Part shown: piece after piece, positions 21,339 to 33,800 of the stretch
Layout: every line of letters begins with the position of its first letter
Position numbering within the stretch: the stretch's first letter is position 1
Assembly (NCBI RefSeq): GCF_051622035.1
Contig: NC_135360.1
Location: 33,249,206 to 33,313,205, forward strand
From: Arctopsyche grandis
Lineage: Eukaryota > Arthropoda > Insecta > Trichoptera > Hydropsychidae
DNA length: 64,000 nt
Direction: 5' to 3'
Notes under the pieces: generated by a model
The model's database searches: none
Seen by the model: only the letters and a program-made list of their open reading frames with translations
What the model was told of the DNA's origin: nothing
Translations under genes and position numbers: made by a program

Positions 21339-24300
21339 ATGACGGCCGTCAACGTCAACGTCAACGAGCTGGACGTCCTCGACAACTGGGAAGAGGTCGA
21401 CGACTCTCAAGTACACACCACTCGCCAATCACCAATCTCTCTCTCTCTCTCTCTCCTTTCTCTCGCTACCACGCCGTTGCCGTCGCCGTCACTGTCAACC
21501 TAACCTAACCTAACCCCTGTCACTCGCTCTCGTTTCAGCTGGAGCGCGTTTGGAGTCGAGCGGCCGCGCCCCCCTCCGCCGCTCCCGCCCTTCCCCTGGC
21601 CCTGCCGCTGCCGCTACCGCAAGCCCACGCGCCCCTGCCGCTGCCCCTGCCTCTGCCCATGTCGGAGCAGCTCTTCTCCATGGCCGGCGCCGTTCCAGCC
21701 CCCGCCGTCCGCATCCTGAAGAGGCCCGGAGCCGGCGGGGCGCGCCCCTCCCCCGGGGGCGGAGGCCCCGCTCCCGGCGAGCCCCCCGTGGAGTCGCGCA
21801 ACCGCCCCGTCCGGACTCTGCAGCAGCGCCAGCAGGAGTACGAAGCTGCGAGACTCCGCATCCTGGGACAGGCGCGCTGCCCCGACGACACCGAACACAC
21901 GTGAGTATTACCACCACTTCACAACCACACCTTCTGATCATTTTTTTATTTATTCCAGCCAATGACATCTAGCGAAATGAAAGTTACATGACGACCGACC
22001 TCGTACTGTCAGTGAACGTTGTGTTTATATAAGTCTGGGATGAGTTGAACATAATCAGGAATTTGATGATTCGAATCGCACTGCAATATCTTGAGTTTTT
22101 AATCTAAACATAAACGAAGCCTGTCTTAATCATTTGAAATGGAACTATTGGCAAAGTATTGAGGCGAAAACACAGAGTAGGACGTGTTGTTCTTTTTTTA
22201 CAAGCCTCTTTAGATGCTTTTTTTTAACCCTTCGAGTGCTGATGTCTTTTCTGTTGAAAGCCCGCCTACATTTCCAAGTAGAATTATTTAGAAACAGGTA
22301 TACAAAATTGTAGCTTATCCAAACAACAAGGGTTTCGAGTTTTGTAAAGGTGTGCTTAGACTTTCTAATCTATCTTGCAACAATATAAAATAAACGAAAG
22401 AAGTCTATTGATGAATGTATTTTTCCAAAACTAGTTCCATCTTTTTCATTGTTGTTAAAATGTAATGCTCACAATCTAAAATACTCGGCAGTTAGGGATT
22501 TCCATCGGAAAATTTTACTATGGTTATAAATTTAGAGATTCCGGTGTAAACGAATCTTTATAAACGTTAACAAATGAATGACACAGATTACACCAGAGTA
22601 TCGTAACCTTTGGATATTCGTGGCACATATTGTTTACGACTTGTAGAGTTTGTCAACTACGTACATACATATGTACTTCATCGGCAGTTATTCCGTATAT
22701 ATGCATAGGGACAAAACACTAACTAACATCGGTTTTCTCCCTCACTCGCATGCATTGGGCCAAAGTGCTGTTCAGAGAACACATATTACCGCGGTGCAAA
22801 GGTTACGATGCTCTGGATTACACGACCCATGTTCAATGCATTTTTTTTTTTCAATGCTACCTGGAAAAGCTTGGCTGGTTGTATTCTTGTTTATTTTTTT
22901 ATATACTCAATGTCTATGGGCTTTTTTCAGGCCCACCGGCTTGTTGTTAAAACGCCAATCGGCGTTGGTCAGCATCCAAAGGGTTAGCTAAATCAGATTT
23001 CATTCATCTCGAATATAAAAAATTGTAAGTTTGAGCTATAGTATAAGTAGTCATTTTTTCCTCTACGAATAACTAAGAACACTAATAGCGATTGACCAGG
23101 ACTTATATTTTATTTTATTTCTCCAAATATACTGAATGCAAATTCTTCATACATTTTATGTATTCGTCGTCAAAACCTCTATGACTCGAATTATGTCATT
23201 ACGAAACAAAAACATTGATCAATATCAACAGAAATAATTATTTTCACGAGTAGCCTCTTATACACATGTCTCACAAAGTGAGTTCGAAATCACACAGGGA
23301 AGAACGGCACGTTGTGTGCTTTATGATTACGACACACATTATTAACCCTTTGCCCGCTTTTTTATATTTACTCAAGTAACCAGATATGTTAATTAACACA
23401 AAGTTTTATTTTAAACAATAAAATACATAATATATCTCGTAGTTTTGGCTTAATTGTCAAATAATCATTCTTCATACAATTGAGACGTATCGTCGCCATT
23501 GTTCAACAGACGTGACGTCACATAAACGAGGTTTCACTATGGTTCCACAAAAAACTAATTTTGACTGGTATATATTCATTTTAAGCATATTGAATAGATG
23601 GCATTCAACTCTCAGTAATATATTCAACCAATTTTGAACCTTAAAACAGTTGAAATAGGCGCATATAAGGCTCAAAATCCCGTACAAAGTTCAGAAATTC
23701 TATGGAAGACAGCCGCGCTACAGACTTGTCGCTCAAAGCTTCCATAGGAGACGGCCGCGGGCAAACGGTTAACTAGACGTCTGGCGTCCAGTATAGTAGC
23801 TAGCGGTTTTTTTTAGAACAGTAAAGCAAGTCTTAAAAAAAGAGCCTTGGAAAAAGACGAACTATCACAGTGAAATTGATTCCATTCGGAATTTTTTCAC
23901 TTTATTAAGCTGTAAACGTGTTTCTGCTCGTTCTCACTATTGTAATGTGGGAACATGAGAAAGAGTATCCACTGTCTTAGTGCAAAGGATACGCTGGAGT
24001 TCTTACAGACTTAGGCGAGTGTGCGCGTAAACAATAGACTCGCCAGGGTAGACCTTTACGTGTCTAGACAATAGACACACTAATGGATCGGGGAAGCTGT
24101 GCTGTGCAACTTGTCCTTTATAAGGAAGTACACACGGTAGATCAGATTATTCTGGAGTGAGCGGTGGATCTCCTGAATCGTTGAATAAATGCTACGAAGT
24201 GACTTTGGCCTTCCATTTGGATCCTGAACCCTACAAAACAGTATTACGGAAAAAAAATATATTTTTGCCTTTAAAATTCGCTAGATCATTAATTATACGT

Positions 24301-26121
24301 ATTTCAAAGCAATAAAAAATCACAATCAATAGGAAAATCATCTGACTATTGATTGCAATACTCACTTTTGGCACAACGATATTTGATTTTGAATTAAAGA
24401 CTGCAAAAATCGAAAATCTGTAAAAATCGCACGTTTTTTTAAACGCTCATATCCCAATTAAGTAAGCCAACAAAAATTAATGTCACATTCAAATTCAGTG
24501 GTTTTTTGTGAAAATAATTCGATATATGTATACTCAATATTGATCAATTTTATTTTTAATGGTTACCTCAACTTGACATGAAATTATACACACTGTTGGA
24601 ATATAGTAAATCATCGTCGAGCGACGGCACATTGACATCGGGCATGTCTGGTGCTAGATCGAAGGAATCAATCTGATCCTTCTCTTAGTTGTCGCTCATC
24701 GCCAGCTCCAGTTCGATGAGCTCTTTCGCCACCGACGACTCGAGCAGATCCTGCACGTCGTACGTCTCTCCGTCGCTGGACGCGTTCCGATACACGGAGC
24801 CGTCCAGCTCCGATTAACCAACGTCCAACGGGGAGCAGCAGTCAGCTCCGGTGTGCTCTTTATCGTCCTCTCTGCCGTACGAATAAGTGGAGATCAGATT
24901 GTGGAGAGATTCGTTCTGATCGATCAAGCCGAGATCCACATCGTGTTCAGATCTATGTCGTCCAACGACATGTCCTCGATGAGATTACCAGTCTTTCCAA
25001 CGTCGTTGTTGTTAAAGGTGTCGTTGGGTAACGGATATTCATCGTGAGGTTTCTTCACAGAGGCGTTGACCAGACCTGCCGAAGTCAGCGGCTTTTCCGT
25101 CTTGTGGTCGACCTTGTGCCATCGGCGCACGTGTTTAAGCCAGTTGAGATAGTTGGTGAACGGCTTGGTGCAGTATTTGCAAGCGTATGGCTTCTCTCCG
25201 GTGTGTACGTTCATGTGATCTTTCAGCTTCAGCGAATTGAAGAAGCCCTTGTTGCAGACTTTACAGAATAGAGTGGCGGCTTCGGTGTGCAGTTTGTGGT
25301 GGTCGCTGAGGTACCGTCGCGTCTTGTTCGACTTGTTGCATATCTGGCACACGAATCGTCTGTCGTTTGAGTGCGCCACGAGATGGTCCTGGAGTTTCGA
25401 TTCGTTGGTGAATGTCTTCGGACAGAATTCGCAAGGGTAGGGACTGTTGTTGACGTGATTCTTCATGTGAATTTTTAGATTGGCTTTCTGCGTGAACTTC
25501 ATTCCACACGTATCGCACATCAGGCACTGGCCGAGTTTGTGCTTCAGCATGTGCATACGGAGACCGGTGGTCGATTGTAATCTAAAAAAATCTATGTAAA
25601 TACTACAACATAAGTATAATAAAAGATTCAAGAGAGATTCGTTCTGATCGATCAATCCGAGATCCACACACATTGTGTTCAGATCTATGTCGTCCAATGA
25701 CATTTACACGTTCTACGCAACACGTTCATCGTTCATAAATTGAATACTTCATATTGAACTAAACTTTCAAATAGAAAATCAAACTTTTACTTATTTAATT
25801 GATAAATATTTATAAATAAATATGATACGGGGGGGTTGTCGAATTGCAAATTATTGCCGTTGTGTGTTCTCTAATGTTATTGTAAAACATTGTTTTATTT
25901 GTTCCAGGGCGCCCACTGTACAAATAAAGATTGACAATAACCGACTGGTAAATGTAAATAAGCCGAAAGAGAAGCAAAACGAACAAATGCCAACACTGCT
26001 CCACAACAACATAGTATCAGTCCAGCCTAGGATAGTGAATCAGAATCAAACCAACGGCATCAGTCTTCTACGCACACCCAAAGGACCCGACAACTCCAGA
26101 GGTTTCAATCTGAGAAGATAG
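21339..26121 (+). CDS. SZRD1: SUZ domain-containing protein 1-like, complete
   Basis: Exons 21339-21410, 21539-21900, 25908-26121; phases fit and all introns are GT-AG; 215 aa from ATG 21339 (225 from 21309). Exon 1 ends LDNWEEVDDSQ, like the SZRD1 N-terminus. Exon 2 carries the SUZ core: VRILKRP, then RTLQQRQQEYEAARLRILG. Exon 3 ends LLRTPKGPDNSRGFNLRR, a textbook SUZ-C motif. SUZ and SUZ-C bind RNA or target proteins to RNA granules; the cellular role of SZRD1 itself is little known. Odd: exon 2 is extremely GC-rich and adds a Pro/Leu/Ala-rich linker (LPLALPLPLPQAH...) absent from vertebrate SZRD1 as I recall it, inside an AT-rich locus. Intron 1 ends with (CCTAA)3 just before the acceptor. 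Intron 2 (4 kb) holds two piggyBac-like MITEs, an LTR unit and an antisense zinc-finger pseudogene. Confidence 0.92.
22228..22983. mobile_element. piggyBac-like MITE in SZRD1 intron 2 (first)
   Basis: Inverted ends CCCTTCGAGTGCTGA (22228) and TCAGCATCCAAAGGG (ending 22983) are flanked by TTAA (left) and TTAG (right, one change). Length 756 bp, no transposase coding. It is a different family from the element at 23346. Confidence 0.7.
23346..23768. mobile_element. piggyBac-like MITE in SZRD1 intron 2 (second)
   Basis: Ends CCCTTTGCCCGC and GCGGGCAAACGG are flanked by TTAA on both sides; 423 bp. It is the same family as 52283-52796, which lies in the opposite orientation; both share TGACGTCAC-containing and CAATTGTATGAAGAATG blocks. 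Confidence 0.8.
23941..24576 (+). mobile_element. Solo LTR joined to one arm of a foldback repeat (copy 1)
   Basis: An LTR-like unit (23941-24240, TGTAATG...AAACA, with AATAAA near 24185) is followed by GTATTACGG and about 330 bp identical in layout to 44345-44706. The whole composite recurs at 43985-44706 with the LTR in the same place, so the unit was copied after the LTR inserted. No internal LTR-element genes are present. A fossil. Confidence 0.65.
24577..25702 (-). pseudogene. Partial, decayed copy of the zinc-finger gene at 49126-50784
   Basis: The minus strand matches exon 3 of the 49-50 kb gene from the C-terminal end through its 5' splice-site side, including ATCTAAAAAAATC and ATGTAAATACTACAACA from the intron. 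It was therefore copied as DNA, not from mRNA. The frame 25581-24924 keeps five C2H2 fingers. A 4 bp loss near 24938 then shifts the frame, a stop (TAA for TTA near 24816) follows, and 12 bp are missing near 24621. Exons 1 and 2 are absent. At 25634-25702 a second 70 bp copy of an exon 3 segment (GATCGATCAATCCGAGATCC) is fused upstream. One finger has lost an aromatic residue (CQICNKSNKTRRYL). It lies antisense inside SZRD1 intron 2. Confidence 0.88.
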
Positions 26122-26259
26122 CGGAATTTCACGACAACGATATGCATCATCATCAAACGTATTGGTTTCGTTGCAAACTCCTCGCCGCCTTCTGCGAGGG
26201 TATTTTTTTAAATAAGAATCGCTCTGTCTGATGACAATCAGCAAAACATTGACACAATC

Positions 26260-26265
26260 AATAAA
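26260..26265 (+). promoter_or_regulatory. SZRD1 candidate polyadenylation signal
   Basis: AATAAA lies about 140 bp after the SZRD1 stop codon, in otherwise non-coding sequence. Confidence 0.4.
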
Positions 26266-26708
26266 ATGCTACTGAAGTCCGAGACATTCACGACTAACTG
26301 ATAGTTTCTGACCAGGTCGCATTCTAAAGCGTCAACTTGCATTATCGGAACATGTAAACGATTCTTACTTAATAAATGACCCTCGTATTACACACTTTAC
26401 TTTCACAGCTTCTGATATGTATATTACTTTCTATCGTATCTAACGGAATCTGTATTGTGTGATGTTTCTTATGGATATTTTTAGAAATGAAAAAACTCAC
26501 CAAGTGACCTAAATTTTGTGAAATATCCAACAATTCGGATATCAAAATCGTTTTTATACACCTTTTCAGTTTGACAATGAAACATTTGAAATGTTTTTGA
26601 TTAAATATGAACGCTTTTAAAAGACAACAAATCGACGTAATTTAAATACGATTAATTAATTATTTAGTTGAAGTTTCACTTGTGCGTGTCACATATCGTA
26701 TATTACAG

Positions 26709-26913
26709 GTTTTTCATTCCAAATTGACCCATTTTCATTTCAAATTGAGCCTTTTTCAATTCGGATGAATCCGATTTCATTTCAAATTGACTCCTTTTCA
26801 ATGTCAATGTCAATTTGAAACGAAAAAGGTTTATTTTGAAATGAAAAATGGTCAATTTGAAATGAAAAATGGTCAATTTGAATTGAAAAAGGGTCAATTT
26901 GGAATGAAAAACC
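26709..26913. repeat. Small foldback repeat built from 17-19 bp units
   Basis: Ends GGTTTTTCATTCCAAATTGA and its exact inverse close the unit. Inside, AAAATTGAAATG-like units (TTTCATTTCAAATTGA) are repeated about ten times, in one orientation on the left half and the other on the right. It forms a long imperfect hairpin. The 64-codon frame across it is a repeat artefact. Confidence 0.75.
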
Positions 26914-27817
26914 TATATATAAATATATATATGTATGCATATTTATAGAAAATCTCTTTATACTTTGTCTACATTTATATGTAAAAATATGTATGCACCA
27001 ATATATATTTTGCTGCTTATATTATCATATTCTTAATATTATTAGCTTAGTGTTTAATTTTAATTAAGTTTGTAATACTGTTGCATTATTTTTAAAATGT
27101 GTGACTATAGCATAATATATTTTACTTAAGTTGTTGATCCCTCGTTATTTATTATATGATATGATGATGTATAGATTGTCTAATTTTTTCTATTATTATT
27201 TTATATTATATGTAACTTGAATGATTGTATCATGAGCTTTTCACAACAGTCTTGAGAAACCGTTTAATATAATATATATAATATAACTGTATATATTTAA
27301 TCATTATATTGTGTCTCACAATCATTTAAATTCGTGTAATTCGGTCATTCCCAACCGGTGGCACGTTGGAAGTCGCTTAAAACTTAATATGTTAGGAGAA
27401 ATACTGCGATAGTTTGTTTGTTTTCGTCCTTTCTGACCAAACTTTGCATGGGGCGACTTCCAATGCCGACTCGCTGTATCACCTCTTAGAAACTCTTCAT
27501 CAAACGTTTTGATATCGTTTGAAATATCGACTATATAAGACAATTCTAATATGAGGAGTGCAAATGTATGCGAGCCAAATAGGTTGGGAACAACGCTGAT
27601 ATATGTCATTGTATCTTCAGCGTGTAACGTTTTCGTTTAATTCGTATCGTTAGCAGGCTTCTGGTTAAATGTATGCAAAAAGCCTGACATCGATGTAAAA
27701 TGTATGATAGTCGTAAGACATTTTTTCATGTATGATTAATATACTTATGGATTTTGATATAGCATTATGCGTCGGAGTCAGACTATTCTTGAATAGTGGA
27801 GCTCTGCCGACCGATTT

Positions 27818-27821
<4 letters not shown>

Positions 27822-27871
<50 letters not shown>

Positions 27872-27898
27872 GTATGTATGTATATATATATATATATG
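27822..27898. repeat. TA / TATG microsatellite
   Basis: Almost pure alternating T and A with a few TATG units. The open frame over it is an artefact. Confidence 0.9.
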
Positions 27899-28642
27899 TA
27901 CGTAAATGACGGACTGAATCACATAAATTTTAATTTTAAGTTTATTTTAAAATTACTATTTAAACAATTGTAAATTATACTATTATATATTTATATTGTA
28001 CTCGGCGTTGTTCACGTTGTATGTATTTATTGAGAAAAAATATAAAGGTGTCTCTCTCTCTCTCCTATGTGTATTCTATCTGCGTGAACTGTCTCAAAGG
28101 TTTAATATATATGTATACTTATAGGCATTTTATTAAATTTTTGTAAAGAAAATAAAAACATACAATTTGTTAACACAATCTACGTACAATTTTCTTCCAA
28201 CCCCCCCTAATTTGATTCACCGAATGCTGAATTCGTCCCGTTGTATAACTATTGTATCCTATACAAATGTACATATGTGACTTACAACCACTCGAGTGGC
28301 GCATTAATTGAAAAACTCACCAAAATCACGCATGGAGGACATCTTGCTGTACATTTTCGATTTATATTTATTCCAATATGGTGTAAATGTCGCGCTATTA
28401 TTCATAATGGTTGTGGAATATCATGAAGATACATTAAGACGCCAACATGAGTCATAAAGCGACTCAATATAATTACTAAGTTAATGATTTACAGGTACTT
28501 GTCTGTTATATGGGCTCCATCGAGAATTCAGTATACTCACTAACACAAACGGTGCCATCAAAACTTTCAAAGATGTTAAAGGAGAACTAACGCAATAGAA
28601 TTCCATACAAAAGTGGCAAGGGGTATTTGGATGTTAACCGAG

Positions 28643-28684
28643 TTTCAAAGGCGCTTAAAAAGTTCTTTTTAAGCGCCTTTGAAA
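28643..28684. repeat. Perfect 19 bp hairpin
   Basis: TTTCAAAGGCGCTTAAAAA, a four-base loop, then the exact inverted arm. No element end or coding frame around it is recognised. Confidence 0.85.
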
Positions 28685-31366
28685 ATTATAACTTCTCGAA
28701 ACTGCGCTACTATTCAGTGCATCTTTCCGGGAACAAACATAAACATATACATGAACTTTGTAAGCGGCCAACAGTCGGAGTATATTATTTTCTGTAATAT
28801 TGTGAGATTGATTGATTTTCTGTCCATCAGCTCCATATTTTATTTATATTGAGTCAAAATTTGTCTATTCCTTAAAAAGGTTACTGACAACTGCGTTATA
28901 GTTTTTACCAGGACTATGAAGTCAGAGTCAGAGTCGTAAAAAATCAAGTTATTTTTATATTGACTTATTTTTATTATTTTCACAAGGCTTTATATAAGGT
29001 TTATTTCTTAATATTACGGAATGCGTCAACTGGACTCTAATTTTATTAAAGTAAATCGACTAACATATTGAAATTTATTCATTTCTTTATAAAAATCGTG
29101 AATTAAATTTACATTATAAATAAAATGGTTGAATTGCACATATTTTAATGTGTTCTGGCCAAAGCTGATGTTTCCTCCGTCTCATACTTTTTTTTTATTA
29201 AATTGATTTGTTTGTTATGAAATTCATATACATATACTATGAATGTAATTACCTTTTATTTATACCTATTTTATTACCAATAATTCAATAAATTGGGTTA
29301 AAAGTCAAATTTTAGTGATTTCTTTAGTAATTCCTTTAATTTTTTATATTTTGAAAATCGCTATCATTTTTACATACCTCCTTTACGTTTCACTTACGAT
29401 TACAATTCAGGAAAAAGTTTGCCTCTTATCCGATCGTTTTTGTACTTTGCCATATTGCTCATTTTGGTCATCAATATAAGTAAATGGATCCTCCGCCATT
29501 TTAATGGTGCAAAAATATCGTGTAAGACGCGTTTTAAATCTGCCCGGCGAGATAGTCGTTGACGTCTATCCACTGTTTGTTTATTAGTTTTTAACATAGA
29601 TGGCGGTAGAAAAATAAAATAGTGGTATTTTTATTAAAAATAATGTAGGAAGTCCTGGGTATAGGGGGAGGGGGGGGGGGGTTGCAGGAGAGAGACAATT
29701 AATTATTACTGCTAATGTTATACGTTGGCAAGAAAAGTCCATCTTATTACAATCGTTCAAGTTGGAGCCGGAGTCAATAAATTCTGATCCTACTCCACAG
29801 CCCTGGACAACGCTAAAAATTGCAATCGTGAAAACCAATTCCGGTTTTTCCAAATAACTTAATGTCATTGTTTAATCATATATATAATATCGCTATTATG
29901 TGTATCTGCGATAACGCTCGCCATACTATAATAGTAGTTTATTCGACATACATACATATGTACGTCACAGATAAAACAATGCGAACAAAACGTACGAATA
30001 CAATAGCAAAAGAAAAAAACTTCTATATATACTGTTTGCTACTAATGTTTCCTCTGGACAAGTCTCTGAATTTAACGCCATCTATTGAAAGTTTATTTAA
30101 TTAATTTTTCTATTGGTGTTTTATATTATTAATTTGTAAGTAGATAGGTAGTTTTTACCATATTTTTTTCATATTAAACAATTAAATATATTTAAAAGGT
30201 ATGTATTTGAAAAAAATTCAACCACGTGCAGACACATTTCTTTTAATTTTTTTTATTTAATAACTTAATATGCCATGCAATGATATTTCATCGGATACAA
30301 CTCTAGTTCAATATATTGTTCGATATAACAACAATCACTAAATGCGTACTGTCACTTTACTAAAACTGTTTGCGACACCTAGACGTCATTCATTCAACTA
30401 CTGTGTGATTGTTGGAGTAAGTGTGTACACTCATTGCTCGGTTGCGCCCATTTAATAAATAAGTACCGATTTATGCCCCATTTCAATTTTCTTGACAATG
30501 GCTAAACTAATATTCAATTCATACCAGTCAGAACATTTCAGCTGACCAGTAAGAATCGCATAAGTTTCTTCTTATATACTGCCAATTCGACTGAGATGAG
30601 GCATATGACAACGTTTTCTATACAGAAGACTACATTCGCATACATTTAAATTTACAAATATGTATATACAGTACAGACAATTAAGAAAGGCCTGTTTAGT
30701 TTACATCTTCACCGATTCCTATCCTGAGCAAGTCACTGTTCATTAATCAGCAATGGACAGCACCTGTCTACTCAATTCCTGGCGACTACATTATACATGT
30801 ATCAGTGTTTAATCTGTCTGTATATTTAATTAAGATTTGATAGGGTGCTACTTTAGTATGCGGTCTACCTTTGAATCGCATTAGACTATTTTTTTATTTG
30901 TATCGTAGCAACGAAATATTTATGGCAATTATTGTTTTTTCCTGCCGCCCCATAATGTTGTCGAAGCATTTCTATCAAAATATCGTCAGCAGATACATAT
31001 ATTTTAAACAAATCGTAAATGAATAGGGCCATCCTTAACTTAACCTAACCTATCCTGACCCTTAAATAAATAGGTGTTGGCTGCTAAGATATGTTTTTGT
31101 TTATGAAAATATTGATGAAATAAAACTTAAAAAAAGATATCTTAGCAGCCAACACCTATTTATTTAAGGGTCAGGTTAGTTTAGGTTAAGTTAAGGTTGG
31201 CCCTATTTAAGATTAGGCTGTTAGGGTCGGTATTTATTCAGTCTCAGTGTCACACGCGAGAACTGAGACAGTGAGACCGCATATTAAAGTAAAAACGTGA
31301 AGGTAGATCGCATACTAGAGTGGATATGTGAAGGTAGACCACATACTAAAGTAGCACCGATGATTG

Positions 31367-32239
31367 TGTAGGCGGGGTACGATGTGTTGACCGTATCCCG
31401 GCCTAACGAAACACTGTTGTGTGGTTCAAAGATGGGGTCACCAATGTAGGCGGGGTAGCGATGTGTTGACAGCGCTGTTGGATGATCAGAAGGTTGCGTA
31501 GATCACGTCGGAGTAGTACCAATGTAGGCGGGTTACATGTGTGTTGACCGTATCCCGGCCTAACGAAACACTGTTGTGCTAGTTTTATAAAGTTTTATTG
31601 TTTGCCTATGGTTGTACAAAGGTGTGGTATTTGTGGGCAAAAGTATGTCGTTCAGCGGTCTCTGGATATGGTAGAGTGTCGCTGGCTCAGCATTCAGCTA
31701 TGTACGGAAGGTCTCTGGATACGGCAGTGTGTTGCTGGCTCGTCCGGCTGGTTGATCTTCCAAGTCCGCGTAGTGTAGTGGTGGCTGGTCAGGAGCTGTA
31801 TGTTGACTGGTCTGCTGCTGTGTGTCGACGCTTGCTGCTCTGGGTCGACTGTCGTTGTTTGGGTTGTACCTCCTTTTATATGGTTTCTGGAATGCTTGGT
31901 GGAAGTGGTTATTGACGCGTACGAAAGGAATTTTGTTTTCGTCGAGGCGTCGAATTTTCTGGAATGCTTGATGGAAGTGGTTATTGACGCGTACGAGAGG
32001 AATTTTGTTTTCGTCGAGGCGTCGAATTTTCTGGAATGCTTGGCGCCTTTCCGCTCGATGTATTTTAATGGTGGCGGCGTGTTTCGACCGTTTTGGTTCC
32101 ACTCGACTGGTAGGGGCGTTCCGCCTGAGTTTAATATAACGACTACAGGTGCATGTCGTCTGGGTTTCGGGAATGTAGTTTGTTGTTGCGGAATATTCTT
32201 GAATGTTTCGATGACGATGACGACGACGAGATTCCTACA
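31367..32239 (+). repeat. 5' LTR of the 31.4-34.7 kb element
   Basis: 873 bp. The start block TGTAGGCGGG with TTGACC recurs three times within the first 180 bp, each preceded by GGGGTCACCA-like sequence or similar. A 72 bp unit containing TTATTGACGCGTACGA is duplicated near 31890-32035. Confidence 0.9.
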
Positions 32240-32515
32240 TGGCTCTCCGGTGAGTGTTAACGATGTGTGTGATTTTGTGGGAATCTTGATGTGTTGGAGT
32301 CTATTGACTCGATGGCGTCGTTGTTTGTCCGGTTGTGCTGGAGAAAGTTGTCTCAACAGCGGGTCTTGTGTTGCATGCCGGTCCAAGTCTTGTTCTCTAC
32401 CAGGTTGCTTATTTTGGGCGAGCTGCGTTGGTAGTGAAGGTTTGTGATGGCTTGGATGGTGCTGTTGTGCAGGCTGCTGTGTTCTGCGTGGAGTCATTCG
32501 CGTGACTGTTTTGCT

Positions 32516-33150
32516 GGTTGTGCTGGAGTTAGTTGACTCGGCAGCGGGTCTTGCGTGAAGAACGTTGGTTGACGAAGTGCGTTGAGTGCTGGTCTTCGTT
32601 GGTTGTGCTGGAGTTAGTTGTCTCGACAGCGGATCTTGCGTGAAGAACGTTGGTTGACGAAGTGCGTTGAGTGCTGGTCTTCGTTGGTTGTGCTGGAGTT
32701 AGTTGTCTCGACAGCGGATCTTGCGTGAAGAACGTTGGTTGACGAAGTGCGTTGAGTGCTGGTCTTCGTTGGTTGTGCTGGAGTTAGTTGTCTCGACAGC
32801 GGATCTTGCGTGAAGAACGTTGGTTGACGAAGTGCGTTGAGTGCTGGTCTTCGTTGGTTGTGCTGGAGTTAGTTGTCTCGACAGCGGATCTTGCGTGAAG
32901 AACGTTGGTTGACGAAGTGCGTTGAGTGCTGGTCTTCGTTGGTTGTGCTGGAGTTAGTTGTCTCGACAGCGGATCTTGCGTGAAGAACGTTGGTTGACGA
33001 AGTGCGTTGAGTGCTGGTCTTCGTTGGTTGTGCTGGAGTTAGTTGTCTCGACAGCGGATCTTGCGTGAAGAACGTTGGTTGACGAAGTGCGTTGAGTGCT
33101 GGTCTTCGTTGGTTGTGCTGGAGTTAGTTGTCTCGACAGCGGATCTTGCG
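32516..33150 (+). repeat. 85 bp tandem array inside the LTR element
   Basis: Units starting GGTTGTGCTGGAGTTAGTTG lie at 32516, 32601, 32686, 32771, 32856, 32941, 33026 and 33111, about 7.5 copies with an exact 85 bp period. Most copies look identical, so the array expanded recently. Confidence 0.95.
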
Positions 33151-33589
33151 TGACGTACCAGTCCGAGTTGTTCTTTTCTACCATGTTGCTTATTCTGTCT
33201 AGGCTACGTTGATAGTCAAGGTTGGTGGTCTGGACGGTGCTGTTGTGCAGGATGCGGCGTCCTGCATGGGCTCATCGAGGTGATGAATCATCGAAGGTGT
33301 GATGAGCGGTGCTGGCGGATCAACAGTAGTGGATCCATTTGGTTGTTGTCTCCGGGTTGCGTCTTGTTGTGGCGAAAGCTGCGGAGTTGTTTGACATGGT
33401 CACTAGTTGTGGGAACATGTAGCGGACTGCGTTTGAAGTCTGCGTTGAGGGTTGCGTTGTAGACTGCGTTGAAGGCTGCGGTTGCGTGAAGTCTGCGGTT
33501 GCATGAAGCTTGCGGTTGCGTGAAGCTTGTGGTTGCTCGAAGCTTGCGGTTGCGTGAAGGCTTCTGGCTGTTGCCTTGTCGTGGCGTTT

Positions 33590-33690
33590 GTCGGCTGCTT
33601 TGTAGGCTGCGATGTGGGCTGCTATGTAGGCTGCGATGTGGGCTGCTATGTAGGCTGCGATATGGGCTGCTATGTAGGCTGCGCTGTTGA
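33590..33690 (+). repeat. Short tandem array (24 bp unit) inside the LTR element
   Basis: Repeated GGCTGCGATGTGGGCTGC / TATGTAGGCTGCG units. Related GTTGCGTGAAG repeats precede it (33430-33560). Confidence 0.85.
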
Positions 33691-33800
33691 CTGCTGTCGT
33701 GGCGGCTGTTGGTTGTTGTGAGGGCTGCACTGTGGGCTGCCGTGTTGACTGCGCTGTTGACTGCTATGAAGGCTGCGTAGTTCTAAGATGGGGTCACCAA

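Larger units (their letters stand above)
26914..30842. other. Intergenic, no gene recognised
   Basis: About 3.9 kb of AT-rich sequence. It holds a possible hAT-like MITE (27336-27598, ends with TTCCCAACC and GGTTGGGAA), a TA/TATG microsatellite (27822-27898), a short TC run (28054-28066), a perfect hairpin (28643-28684) and a G run (29664-29682). A 65-codon minus frame at 29400-29597 is unrecognised. Confidence 0.4.

Noticed and set aside
21510-21972. Several long frames overlapping SZRD1 exon 2 on both strands
   Set aside because: High GC lowers stop codon frequency; only the frame continuous with exons 1 and 3 shows SUZ motifs.
31694-32497. 267-codon minus-strand open frame and its plus-strand partners in the LTR element
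   Set aside because: Low-complexity reading of LTR and tandem-repeat sequence, duplicated in both LTRs, with no recognisable domain.
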